Shown: positions 17,700 through 28,099 of the stretch, piece after piece
How the letters are laid out: every line of letters starts with the position of its first letter
Numbering within the stretch: the stretch's first letter is position 1
Assembly: GCF_963678635.1 (NCBI RefSeq)
Contig: NC_087065.1
Coordinates: forward strand, 9,507,579 to 9,569,578
Direction of reading: 5' to 3'
DNA: 62,000 nucleotides
Source: Symsagittifera roscoffensis
Lineage: Eukaryota > Xenacoelomorpha > Acoela > Convolutidae
Position numbers and translations under genes: made by a program
The notes under the pieces: model-generated
Database searches by the model: none
Told to the model about the DNA's origin: nothing
Seen by the model: the letters and a program-made list of their open reading frames with translations, nothing else

Positions 17700-18925
17700 A
17701 TGGATCATGATTGGTTAATATTAAATACTTTACATTGGTAAAATATCTAATTTATCCAATCATAAAATGTAGTTTAGATCAGGTTCCAGAATGCTTTTCG
17801 AATAATTCGAAATTATTTTGTTTCAGAATGACGAAGAGATTGCGGCGAGAGAGTATGAAAACAAACTGTTAGTCAAAGTTATAGTTTCTATTTAAAAAAT
17901 GAATTGTAGTTTCTATGTAAAATCGAATAATTGATTTTGCCTGTTTTCAACGGGCATTAAACTTTTTATACTAAAGTATTGGGTAGAAGTTTAGTAAAAA
18001 GCGAAACACTGTTATAACTCATTTATCTGCAGACTAATTTTTCCCAAGATGTTTTTACTTTGAGTATAAGACGATGTGTTGAATAAATGATCACAAAATG
18101 AGATAATTCTCTGGTAAAAAGAGCACCTGACAGTAGATAAATGTGAAATAAATTGAACTGAAGCCAAATGGTATAATCACTCAACCGGATCTCACATAGC
18201 ATCCTGTCCTGCTTTTGCTGAAAAAAAATCGTTCTTTTTTAAAAACTACTATTTTTATTACATCGATAAAAAAACTGCTTCGGTTTGTTTTCTCAGGCAG
18301 TGGATAACCAGAGACAGCGATTATGTTATTTGAGTTATTGCGAACAGTTTTTTGACATTTTTTCAGTAGCTAGGCCATTATAAAAACTCTTTAACTAAAA
18401 ACACCTTTTCCCAGAATTTATTGTCGTGGTTGTGTACTTTTATATAGTCTAATTACAAAGTTAAAAGAGAAGACTACAAACTGATTTTCTGGTAAGCTTT
18501 TATTACTTTTGCAATAACTGCTAACATTTTGTTATTCAACCCATATTCAAAAAATTTCTAAAATGTAAATACTTTTTTTTGGCACCAAAGGATGAGGTGG
18601 ATGCCCAATTGATTTCTGTTTCTTAGATTGACCCAATTGAAACAAATGGCAAGTATTCGAAGAAAAACCCCGTTTTAAGGCACTTTTTGAAGCTACACAC
18701 TCAAAATTAGTACAAATTGGCGCCAAAGGCATCTTAAGAAAAATTTAAGAGTTCGTCGGTCGAAAATGGATTTCTTAAAATATTACCAAAGGGGGGAACC
18801 TTTAGTTGGTGAGGGGGTCGACCCCCTTGAATCCGCCCCAGAATTGATCTAAATTCAGATCACAACACATTTGCTTGTGTAGGTTGTTGTTCTTGTTGAC
18901 TTTGAGTTTGTGTGTGTGTGTGTAG
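17700..18925. other. Non-coding flank upstream of the CFAP141-like exons
   Basis: No clear gene is seen. A possible plus-strand acceptor (TTTTGTTTCAG, ending 17,825) precedes a short exon-like stretch with ATGACGAAGAGATTG, but no good donor follows, so I do not call it. The end of the stretch (about 18,780-18,840), finishing GAATCCGCCCCAG, resembles the terminus of the hAT-type MITE found at 55,658 and is likely a truncated copy. A (TG)n run directly precedes the next exon. Confidence 0.4.
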
Positions 18926-19055
18926 TTACGAGAGACAGCAGTTGAGAAGTGCGTGGATGGAACAACTGGACGGACTGGCGATGGAGAAGAAGGCGATGAT
19001 TGACAGGCTGAAGGTCAAGGAGGAGTTCCACCTGGCCAAACGAGCACTCATCCAG
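18926..19055 (+). CDS. CFAP141: CFAP141-like protein, internal exon
   Basis: A (TG)n tract ending in TAG is followed by a GC-richer stretch encoding YERQQLRSAWMEQLD and on to LAKRALIQ, ending at CAG|GTCACA. The exon is 130 bases, with one base completing a split codon and then 43 codons. Joined in phase 0 to the next exon, the end matches the layout of the small ciliary protein CFAP141 (C1orf189), an axonemal doublet-microtubule-associated protein: a helical, Glu/Lys-rich region followed by a C-terminal GKAxYV motif. The 5' exons are not identified. Neighbouring DNA is AT-rich non-coding, so the coding block stands out by composition. Confidence 0.7.
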
Positions 19056-19104
19056 GTCACATTAAAACACAACCACATCTTTTCGCCGATCTCTTAAACT
19101 AATC

Positions 19105-19245
19105 CCCCCCTAGGGTACCTAGTAACGAATTGCCACCCCAATAAAGAAATTATTCAATGGTAAAGCCATGGAAAAGTGAATTTTTACCTAGTAACGAATC
19201 TCCCCATTTTGCAAAAGCGAGTGGTGTGGATAGTTACAGTTACAG
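19105..19245. repeat. Dispersed repeat in the CFAP141-like intron
   Basis: The block with CCTAGTAACGAATTGCCACC and CCTAGTAACGAATCTCCCC recurs at about 44,565-44,710 and 52,350-52,480. The CCACCCC end forms part of a short terminal inverted repeat in the copies at 44 and 52 kb, so this is a MITE-type sequence inserted in the intron. Confidence 0.5.
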
Positions 19246-19447
19246 AGATCCCTGATTACCCCAACTTGCCCTATTTCAATCGCTTCTGCGTACTTCAGCC
19301 CAGGAGTGTTTACATTCAAAATAAAATTGGAGTTATATTGATAAGAGACTCATCTTCTTTGTCAACGCACAAGAGCTCATTGAAGATAAACTTTATGTTT
19401 TATTGAAATGAGTTTAGTGGGAGTAGTTTGTTATTTTTTCTTACCAG

Positions 19448-19549
19448 GTGCGTCAACACATGTTGAAGAAGTTTCTAGAAGATGAAATGGAAGTCTATAA
19501 ACAGGAATTGGCCAAAATGGGAAAGGCTATCTACGTGAACAGAATGTGA
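19448..19549 (+). CDS. CFAP141: CFAP141-like protein, last exon
   Basis: A good acceptor (ATTTTTTCTTACCAG) is followed by 33 codons beginning VRQHMLKKFLEDEM and ending GKAIYVNRM before TGA at 19547-19549. The phase fits the previous exon exactly, with a 392-base intron. Glu/Lys-rich helix plus the terminal MGKA(I/F)YV motif is what I recognise as the end of CFAP141, a microtubule-inner or doublet-associated ciliary protein. With the upstream exon about 76 residues are visible, close to most of the roughly 100 aa protein. No polyadenylation signal is obvious right after the stop. Confidence 0.75.
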   Translation: MRQHMLKKFLEDEMEVYKQELAKMGKAIYVNRM

Positions 19550-20889
19550 AAACGGTTCTGGCCAGCTAGCAAAACTCATGCACTTCTTTTGACAATTCCT
19601 TCAGCCAACCTCATCAATTTAATTTCCTTATTTGTCTCTGAAAATTAGTTCGTACAAAAAAAAACATTTTATTTTCGAAGAAAAACATTGCAATAGACAA
19701 TTTTAGGTCAGTGAACTTGACGTAGAGTACTGGCATCGAGTTTAGAGAATTTTTTTAAAATGTCAGTTTATGATTGTAGTTCAGATTTTGTTGTTCAGAT
19801 TTTTTTTTTGGATTTTTATCGGCTCACTTAGCGCAATCATGTTGTTTCAACTATTGAAAATGAAAAGGATTTTTGTATTCGGGTGTGTTTTAGTTTTTTT
19901 TATCGAGCAAAATCAGGTACCACAAACAATCATCAGGAAAAAACGAGTGACATATCATTTCAAAACCAATTCAGTCGTGATTCGAACGACCTTAGAAATT
20001 TTGTTCCAGTATCGAGAAAAACCGGTTGTTTTTTTGTTTTGTCTAGGCAACCTAATAACAATCTTTATATGAAATGGGCCATTTAGGGTAACAAACTTAA
20101 TTTTACTAAAAGGAAAATTAGCTTAGCAAAGTTAAATACCGTTTTATATATTACCATTTCATCCGTTTATATATTCGTTTGGCCTACTTTTCTGCCAAAA
20201 ATCATATTACCTTCTTCAGCGAATTGAAAAAAAAAACATCTCGGAAATTGTAACCTAACTTTTTGACCCCAAATTATCAAACATAAACCTAACATAATTT
20301 ATTTACCAAAGAGAAAACATCTTTTATTGCAATTCATCAAGATCTCTTGTTCAGCGATATAATAAAAGTTTTAAATACAATAACCAAAAAATGTTCTGGA
20401 ATTCCAACCAAGAAGGTGTTCAGCCAGTAAACGCGTTCACTTTGTTTCGACTTCCAAAATTCAGCACATGTCAGTCGAAATAGGGGTTTGGGAAATGGAA
20501 AACCTGGTTGAACGCCATTGGAAAAAAAACAGAATAAGTTCAAAAATAGTGCATTTCTACATAACACCAAGTCGCAACTAACCCAATAATTTTATTCTGA
20601 TAAAAAACATTCTGAGATGTTATCTAAAAAAGCACAAATTATGAGATTGAAGTTTGGGTAGCTAAATATAATTGGAAATCAATTTTTACATCTCACTTGC
20701 GACTCTGAAGGTCGAGCCCGGTCGGGCGAAATTTTTTTGATCGAGCACTGTCAACACAAACCTATTTGATCGAGATTGTCGAAACATTCCGAATTTCAAT
20801 CGTGACCAGGGAAGTAGACAATCAAGCATTCAGGCATGTCAGTATGTAGAGAACTTTGACAATACTTGAACCCGACTGACTGAAAAATT
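19550..20889. other. 3' flank of the CFAP141-like gene
   Basis: AT-rich sequence; part must be the 3' untranslated region. Several short frames occur (for example at 19,770 and 20,337) but show no domain or splice context. Nothing else is seen. Confidence 0.4.
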
Positions 20890-23280
20890 TATCAAGTGTG
20901 ATTTTGGAAAGTTTATATAAGAAACGAAGTTGCTTAGAACCGTCGGGATTAAAAATGATGGTTTTCGTTTTGCAAAAATTGCCTCAGTTATAAAAGTTGA
21001 AAAATTTGTCTGCTAATTTACTTATTTAGCTGCAACTGCTAACGCGTGCAATCTTACTTCTATGTAACCCGAAAATTGTTAAACCTTTCGTTTAACCTTT
21101 TATTTATCAAACCATAACTTACTAAGGAAAAAACAAAATCGACTGCGATGAAATGTTTTCCTGAAGACTATCTTTCATAACTAACTTTCGGCATATACAT
21201 CCTTTCTAAGTCCTAAAAAATTTACCTTGACACAAAAACGGAATCTTGCTTATGATAAACCCTTTTCATCGAAATCAACACGTTTTACTCCTCGCACGTT
21301 TTGTACCTTTTATATTTATTGGCACCGTTGATCAAACAGTTTTTAGGGGACAGTAAGATTTGAAAAGCAAAAAAGTGAGGGGTCTAGTGTCCCACTTAAT
21401 TTAAAAAGACCCAAAATTTTTCTCGGAGAATTATTTGTGGACCTATTTCATGGCCTTAAAATGACTAAAAACATTTCGAATTAAAAGCATTGTGTTTTGC
21501 ACCCTCATCTTGAATTCGAAAATGACCCGGAATAACTTTCCTTTGCAGATTTTGCAATAAACAGTGCCATATGGTCTAGTTTATCTGGTTTAATCGTAAG
21601 GTCGATCGAAAAACTGTGTGAGGTCTGGAGCGGCTTTCTGATATCATTACAGAGATCGAAAGCGATCTTCTGCTGACAACTGGGAAAGTATTATATATAT
21701 ATAATGTGGTTTTGGAAAATTAATACAAGAGAAAGTTATAAAAAACGAAGTTGCTTAGAATTGTCGGGGAAAGAAATGGTGGTTCCCGTTTTGCAAAAAG
21801 GTTTCATACCACTTCATTTTAAAAGACCCAAAACATTTCTTGGAGAATTATGGGTGAACCTATTTTATGGCCTTAACATAACTTTAGGCATTTCAAAAAT
21901 TGTTCAACGTGTTTTTGCACCCTCATCTGGAACTCAAAGATGATCCGAAGTAAATTTCTTTTGCAGATTTTACATCAAACAGTGTCATAGTTTTGTTTAT
22001 CTGGTTTCATCGTAAGGTCACTCGAAAAGCTGTGTGAGGTCTGAAGCGGATTTCTGATATCATTACAGAGATCAAATGCGATCTTCTGCTGACAAATGGG
22101 AAAGTATTATATATATAAAATGTGGTTTTGGAAAATTAATACAAGAGAAAGTTATAAAAAACGAAGTTGCTTAGAATTGTCGGGTAAAGAAATGGTGGTT
22201 CTCGTTTTGCAAAAAGGTTTCATACCACTTCATTTTAAAAGACCCAAAACATTTCTTGTAGAATTATGGGTGAATCTGTTTTATGGCCTTAACATGACTT
22301 TAGGCATTTCAAAATTGTTCAACGTGTTTTTGCACCCTCATCTGGAGCTCAAAAATGGTCCAAAACAACTTTCTTTTGCAGATTTTACATCAAACAGTGT
22401 CATAGTTTTGTTTATCTGGTTTCATCGTAAAATCACTCGAAAAACTGTGTGAGGTCTGAAGCGGCGTTCTGATATCACTACAGAGATCGAATGCGATCTT
22501 CTGCTGACAACTGGGAAAGTATTATATATATATAATGTGGTTTTGGAAATTAATACAAGAGAAATTTATAAAAAACAAAGTTGCTTAAAATTGTCGGGGA
22601 TAGAAATGGTGGTTCACGTTTTGCAAAAAGGTTTCATACCACTTCATTTTAAAAGACCCAAAACATTTCTTGGAGAATTATGGGTGAATCTGTTTTATGG
22701 CCTTAACATGACTTTAGGCATTTCAAAAATTTTTCAACGAGTTTTTGCACCCTCATCTGGAACTCAAAGATGGTCCAAAATAACTTTCTTTTGCAGATTT
22801 TACATCAAACAGTGTCATAGTTTTGTTTATCTGGTTTCATCCTAAGGTCACTCGAAAAACTGTGTAAGGTCTGAAGCGGCTCTCTGATATCATTACAGAG
22901 ATCGAATGCGATCTTCTGCTGACAACTGGGAAAGTATTATATATATAAAATGTGGTTTTGGAAAATTAATACAAGAGAAAAATATAAAAAACGAAGTTGC
23001 TTAGAATTGTCGGGGAAAAATGGTGGTTCTCGTTTTGCAAAAAAGTTTCATACCACTTCATTTTAAAAGACCCAAAACATTTCTTGGAGAATTATGGGTG
23101 AACCTCTTTTTTGGCCTTAACATAACGTTAGGCATTTCAAAAATTGTTCAACGTGTTTTTGCAACCTCATCTGGAACTCAAAGATGGTCCGAAATAACTT
23201 TCTTTTGCAGATTTTACATCAAACAGTGTCATAGTTTTGTTTATCTGGTTTTATCGTAAGGTCAATCGAAGTCCTCGAGT
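20890..23280. repeat. Tandem satellite, unit about 415 bp
   Basis: Four well-conserved units start at equivalent ATGTGGTTTTGG positions 21,704, 22,120, 22,535 and 22,950, so the spacing is 416, 415 and 415 bases. A diverged first unit is split: its head lies at about 20,903-20,990 and its tail at 21,357-21,690, with unrelated sequence between. Each unit begins with an AT run (TATATATATA) and contains CATTACAGAGATCG and TCTTCTGCTGAC. The array decays after 23,280, where fragments such as AGCGGCCTTC recur to about 23,465. The similar plus-strand frames in each unit follow from the repeat and are probably not genes. Confidence 0.85.
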
Positions 23281-24587
23281 AGAGACATTAAGCGGCATTC
23301 TCGAAAACGTAAGAGGTCTGAAGCAGCTTTCTAATATCATTACAGAGATCTAACGCGACCTTCTTCTGATTACTGTGAAGTTAAAAAAATTTCAATTTTT
23401 TTTTGAAATCAAGAACTAGAAGCGGCCTTCGTTATTTCTACAGAAGGAAATCTCAGGCGGCCTTCACCTGCGTTCAAAAATAATATCAATCTCAATTTAG
23501 TTCAAAGTTTGTTTAAATTGTTTCAAAATTCTCTCGCCAGTTGTTGCAAACTTTCCGGGTTCAGGTGTAAGCTGTCGTCCGAGATATCTGTACGGTATCA
23601 GAACTTCTTTGGTTTAACGTAAGGGATATAGTACGATGGTGCAAGTCTCCATATTAGTGTTTTCTTCCGGTGACTCTAGGATTTGCAATTTTGATGTTAT
23701 TAGCCAGGTATCTATCTGATGACAAGGAGTTCTTTCTCATGGACTTTTACATTTTATTAAATAAAAGCAACCTAGTCTTTTAACTTGATAATAGCAATCT
23801 AATCTTTTTAAACTTAATTATAACGAATATATTTTTCACTTTTATAGACACTGACAACAAAAGTCAAATTTAATTGATTTTTATCCATGCGACTCCAGTA
23901 CGAGTAAAGCCGTTTTTCGTAAGAAGTTGTAATTTTTTAATCAAAAACTTTCCAAGAGAGCAAATTTAGGTCTTCTCGTGTTGGTTTTGGCTCTTTTCCA
24001 GTCCCCCCCCCCCCTTTCAAACTCAATTTTGAAAAGTCTATTTAACGTTGTCATAATGCAATGAAATTTGGCGTGCTGAACAAATCGACAATTCTGAACA
24101 GATTTGTTCTTGATACTTTACAGCGTAACATCACGCATTTAGCCGTAATAACACGTAAAACAAACATAAAACTCGGTATTTTGAAAGGGGGGGGGGGAAC
24201 TGGAAAAGAGCCTTGGCTTTCTGTAAAAAGTGATTTAAAGCCTCTGATAATAGTCAAGATAATTGGAAATTTTGCTGATCACGATATCTTTTCCATCTTT
24301 AGCCCACAGTCAATTATTGCATCTCGACACGTTGAATATTACAATTACATCAATTTTATGAATTCAAAATTTGCAGAAAGTGACGCTAATCTTTGGTTGA
24401 AAGTTTTGCTGGAAATTTGATAGGGATAGTTTTGGTTGATTTTTGGTAGAAAACGTACATAAGTTGAAAACTTAATGTTAGAAGAAACTACAAGAAAGGC
24501 GAACGCTAAAAAATCTACATATCAGACTATGCATTTTTAAAAGTTTTGCAATCAAATGTTTAAAAAGAGAAAACTAGGCTTTTATAG
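23281..24587. other. Non-coding stretch with poly-C and poly-G runs
   Basis: No gene is seen. A poly-C run at about 24,003-24,013 and a poly-G run at about 24,187-24,197 flank a 170-base stretch. The flanking bases are loosely complementary (GGCTCTTTTCCAGT against ACTGGAAAAGAGCC), so this is a foldback element with poly-C/G arms. Confidence 0.4.
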
Positions 24588-25013
24588 ACCCGGGTTGATC
24601 AAAAATTCTTATCATAAAATCAAATGCTAGTCAAACTTTCAAGTTATGGCAAAACTTTTAAAGGATGATCATTTTTAAAGTTATATTCTTTTATTTAATC
24701 AGACATTGATCAGGGCATACTTAAACATGCCATACAAAAAATCGTTTTTGAGTGTTTTTGAAAAAAAGTTTTTCTAGAGAAACGGAAAAAAAAACGTTTA
24801 TCCTGGAATACGCTATGCGCAAAAAAATTGATTTTTTGCTAGCAAAATTTTTCTTGAAAATTGTTTGTTTGAGTACAAAATTTGTTTTGCATTTGAAAAA
24901 AAAAAGTTTGTGGGGCAATTTAACAAAATTTATGAAGTTTGTATGATTTTTTTTCTCATAGACTTAGTTTATCGAATTGTCTGATTAGCATTTTTGGTCT
25001 ATGGTGGTCAACC
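24588..25013. mobile_element. MITE with CCCGGGTTGA-type inverted ends, copy 1
   Basis: The left end GACCCGGGTTGATCAAAAAT and the right end TATGGTGGTCAACC are inverted relatives. The same termini bound a 590-bp element at 36,406-36,993, with shared internal phrases such as TTCTTATCAT near the left end and GATTAGCATTTT or GATAAGCATTTT near the right. No transposase is present. Confidence 0.55.
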
Positions 25014-28000
25014 AGAAGAGTTACATAAAGCATCTTCAACTTCCCGATCGACTAGTCATTTTCAAATACGTTCGAAGCAATTTTGATTTTACATTTTCTA
25101 TGACTTTCCGTAAATAAATCTTTCATTTTTTCAAATTGTCAAAGTTGCTGCAATCTCGGAATTTTGAAGCTCATTCTTAAATGCGATATAACTGCTCATA
25201 TAATACTTTAAAAAGTTCATCAGGCATGCTGAAGCCGTAAGCTGAACTATCAACCCAAATAGAAAATTGTTCCAAATATAAGCAACCTCAATTTTTCATT
25301 TTAAAACTGTGTACTCAATATTTTCACTAAATAATATTTTAACTTAAAATTTGACATTGACAGTCCTTTACGTTTTGAACTCCATACAATAAACACAGTC
25401 GAACAATTTAAGAATTTTCAAAAGAAAGATAGTCATGAAAAAATACAAAAAAAAAGGTAAGAAAAGCTTTTTTCCCAAATAAGATTTTCTTTCTACATTT
25501 GACAATAATTCATAACTTAGCTGAGATGGTTTGCAAGGTTGATAACCTCATATCTGGGTAGAATCAACAACTTTACAGAATGAAAAAAAAAGTTTTTGTA
25601 AAAGTTGATACTGATATATTTTCATACGATGTAAAATGAATGATATACAGTTTCTCATAAATCGCATAATGAAAAACTTTTTATAAGGAACAAGGAGGAT
25701 GTTCAATGATTTTGATTTGCAAATAATTAACTCTATTCTGAGCCGTTCGAAAAAATTTATAAGGTAATCATAGAGATCATTTGTGAGACGAACTTGTCTA
25801 AATACAACCAACCGATTTTGCCCAGAAGAACAATATTGGTCATTTATTAAATTGTCAATCCTTTCACTATGATGTGCTCGTGCTTCTTGATTCTTATGGT
25901 GACCTCAAAATTGATTTCTGTCATACGGGCTTCATCGCAGACTATTTTCGCTGCTCTATGGGTTCCTAAACGGCACAGCTTGTTATAGTTTCATTAGGTC
26001 TGTCTCATTAATGAATCTTGCACTATCATGCTTCTTTCCTTGCAAGTAATATTTGCACTATGATGTTACTTTGCGCCATAGCTTTGATGAATTTCTCCAA
26101 GTCTCAAAAATGATAATTAAGGTGGCCTCAAATAATTTTTACCATAGGTTTTTTCACAGGTTTTTTAATTCGTGAGGCATCCCCAAATAGTATGTATCCC
26201 TAGAATTAGAATAAAGATTTTGTCGTTTCTATAATTGAGGGGCATTCAATGGAAAATATCAATTACAGCATTGCACTGCCATTTTTCCCAGGTTAGCTTC
26301 TCTGTTCAGAGCTGGCCATCATATCTTGGCTGTTTTGGCGTTTTTTTTCAATTGCATCCTTTTATTTCGCTGTGAAATGTTCTTAGAAATGCAGAAAAAT
26401 CTAGCCAATTCACACATCTTCTTAGTTTCGATAAAATGATAATCATACGGTTTCACAAGATGTAGAAGCCGCTAGTCATACAGTTTCATGGTCTGAAAAA
26501 CAGACGGTAGCGTCTAATTTCTCCCACTTTTTCTGAGTATTAGAATTATGAAAACTAGCTTGAAAATTGCACAATTCGATTTTGTTTCGTTGACGTCTGA
26601 ATTTATTTTTTCCTCACCTACCTTCGACAAACTAAGAAGCCAACTTAGAATTCCGTACATTCAGAATTGCACTCAACTAATGATTAGTGTGTAGCTCGGT
26701 TTTGATTAATAAATAAGTAAAGTAGTAAAACAAACAAGTGGTCTTTGTTGAAGTTGTTCGAATCTTCAAACACTTTGTGCAACTTTTGTTAAACATTAAG
26801 AAAAAACCCGATAGGTCTACCCTCCTCATAAAAAAGGGAACTTGAGAAGCTAACTTTTTGAAACTCATAAGTCGGATGATTCCGAGAGTTGATTTGAGCC
26901 GATCAAGCAAGGCTCAGACCCTTTAGACTCTTTGGCCGAAAGTATAACGGTTCCCGGAAATGCAACTGGCCGTTTTTTTCGAAACTCGGTAAGTGGCGCT
27001 TTGAAGCTTAAATTTTGAACTCCAGACTCCTTGGACCCCTAGTTCCGGTGTTCGGTTCTAAGTAATAGATCTCCGCGCCGACTTCCGAGAATCGTTTTTG
27101 AATCCCAAAAAACGCAGATAGCCAAAATTTTGGAATAGGATAGTTAGTGACGCAGGACATCAAGTAAAATAGTTTGAAGCAGATGCGACGTTTTGACCGG
27201 AAGTATTCAGAACTTGGCAAAACCATCCCTTTTTTCGGATATAGTCAATTAACGCAAAAGAGGCCCCATGTGAATGGAATCTTTCCGGTGACTCCTTCCG
27301 CTTTTCATAGCTTTACCGGGGAAAAGGTTCATTGGCTATAACAGACGATAAAATCTAGCAGATAGAACCGCCATTGATTTCTTACCCCGAATATATAAGA
27401 TTGAACAGTGTGACCTTCTAGGCTCTTTAGGCGTTAAAAACCAAAAATGAATAGAACACTCCAGGATTGACACCGTAAATCAAAGCACTCCCCAGCTGTT
27501 GAACTGCACCGTTGATGTAGTGGATTGAATGGGACTGAAACTAGGCAAGATTTGGTTTGAACTCAGCTCTGATTCTTGGACTGTTAATAACCAGCAGACT
27601 AGACCAAAGAAAAATATTTCCAGAGGCAGTTGGTAGTAGTAAGAGCGCAGCACGGTGTTTAAGTCTCCAAAACAACTTGAATGGGTTGAGCTATTCGGAA
27701 GTGGCTTTTAGGCAGTTTTGGGTCTCTCACAAACGAACTTAGCTTCCCTGATAGTTAGAATGTCAGGACTGAAACAGATTATAATGGTAATTGTAGAAAG
27801 CTCTTCTCGTACACCCAGGAGGTCGCAACACTGACGAAATAAAAAATGAAGTTCATGGAATGTTGCTTAGGTAAATATTACTTGCTTTTGATATAATATA
27901 TATAACTCATTTAAAGTCTAGTTCGAACGACAAAAGAAAAATTTCCAAAAAAGAGAACATTTCGAACCTCACCAAAGATGAAATAACATGAATTGCACGA

Positions 28001-28099
28001 AGTAAGCAACTGCCGCCTAGGACATGTCGTGGCCATCAAAATAAAATGATTAGTCCCCTTACTTCAAAAAAATTAAAAACTTGTAGTTTTTTTGTTTTC
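25014..28099. other. Long stretch without recognised gene
   Basis: Only short frames occur on either strand, without splice context or domains. From about 26,900 to 27,900 the base composition becomes less AT-rich, which may mark the remains of an old transposon next to the pol fragment that follows. I recognise nothing specific. Confidence 0.3.

Larger units (their letters stand above)
1..17700 (-). mobile_element. Giant Ty3-like, envelope-bearing retroelement (one LTR end outside window)
   Basis: Collinear minus-strand ORFs cover about 16 kb in the order 155 aa, 437 aa, Gag-Pol, integrase, two small hydrophobic ORFs, a Met-less ORF, envelope and a 602 aa ORF. They are tightly packed, often overlapping by a few bases. 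The coding strand is visibly rich in A and C throughout (plus strand T/G-rich), including positions 1-900, which ties those 900 bases to the element. Protease-RT-RNase H-integrase order and a GPY/F module place Pol in the Ty3/Metaviridae group. No direct repeat links 1-900 with 16,131-17,700, so the 3' LTR is probably left of position 1. Frame breaks lie in integrase and envelope and between the 437 aa ORF and Gag-Pol; most ORFs are otherwise long and intact, so the insertion is fairly young, or some breaks are assembly errors. The right boundary is approximate. Confidence 0.75.

Noticed and set aside
1-17700. LTR pair inside the window
   Set aside because: I compared 1-900 with 16,131-17,700 by eye and found no direct repeat, so one LTR must be outside or too diverged to see.
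21704-23259. Similar 79-118 codon frames in each satellite unit
   Set aside because: Their similarity follows from the tandem repeat; frames are shortened or shifted by indels in some units and there is no splice or start context shared beyond the repeat.
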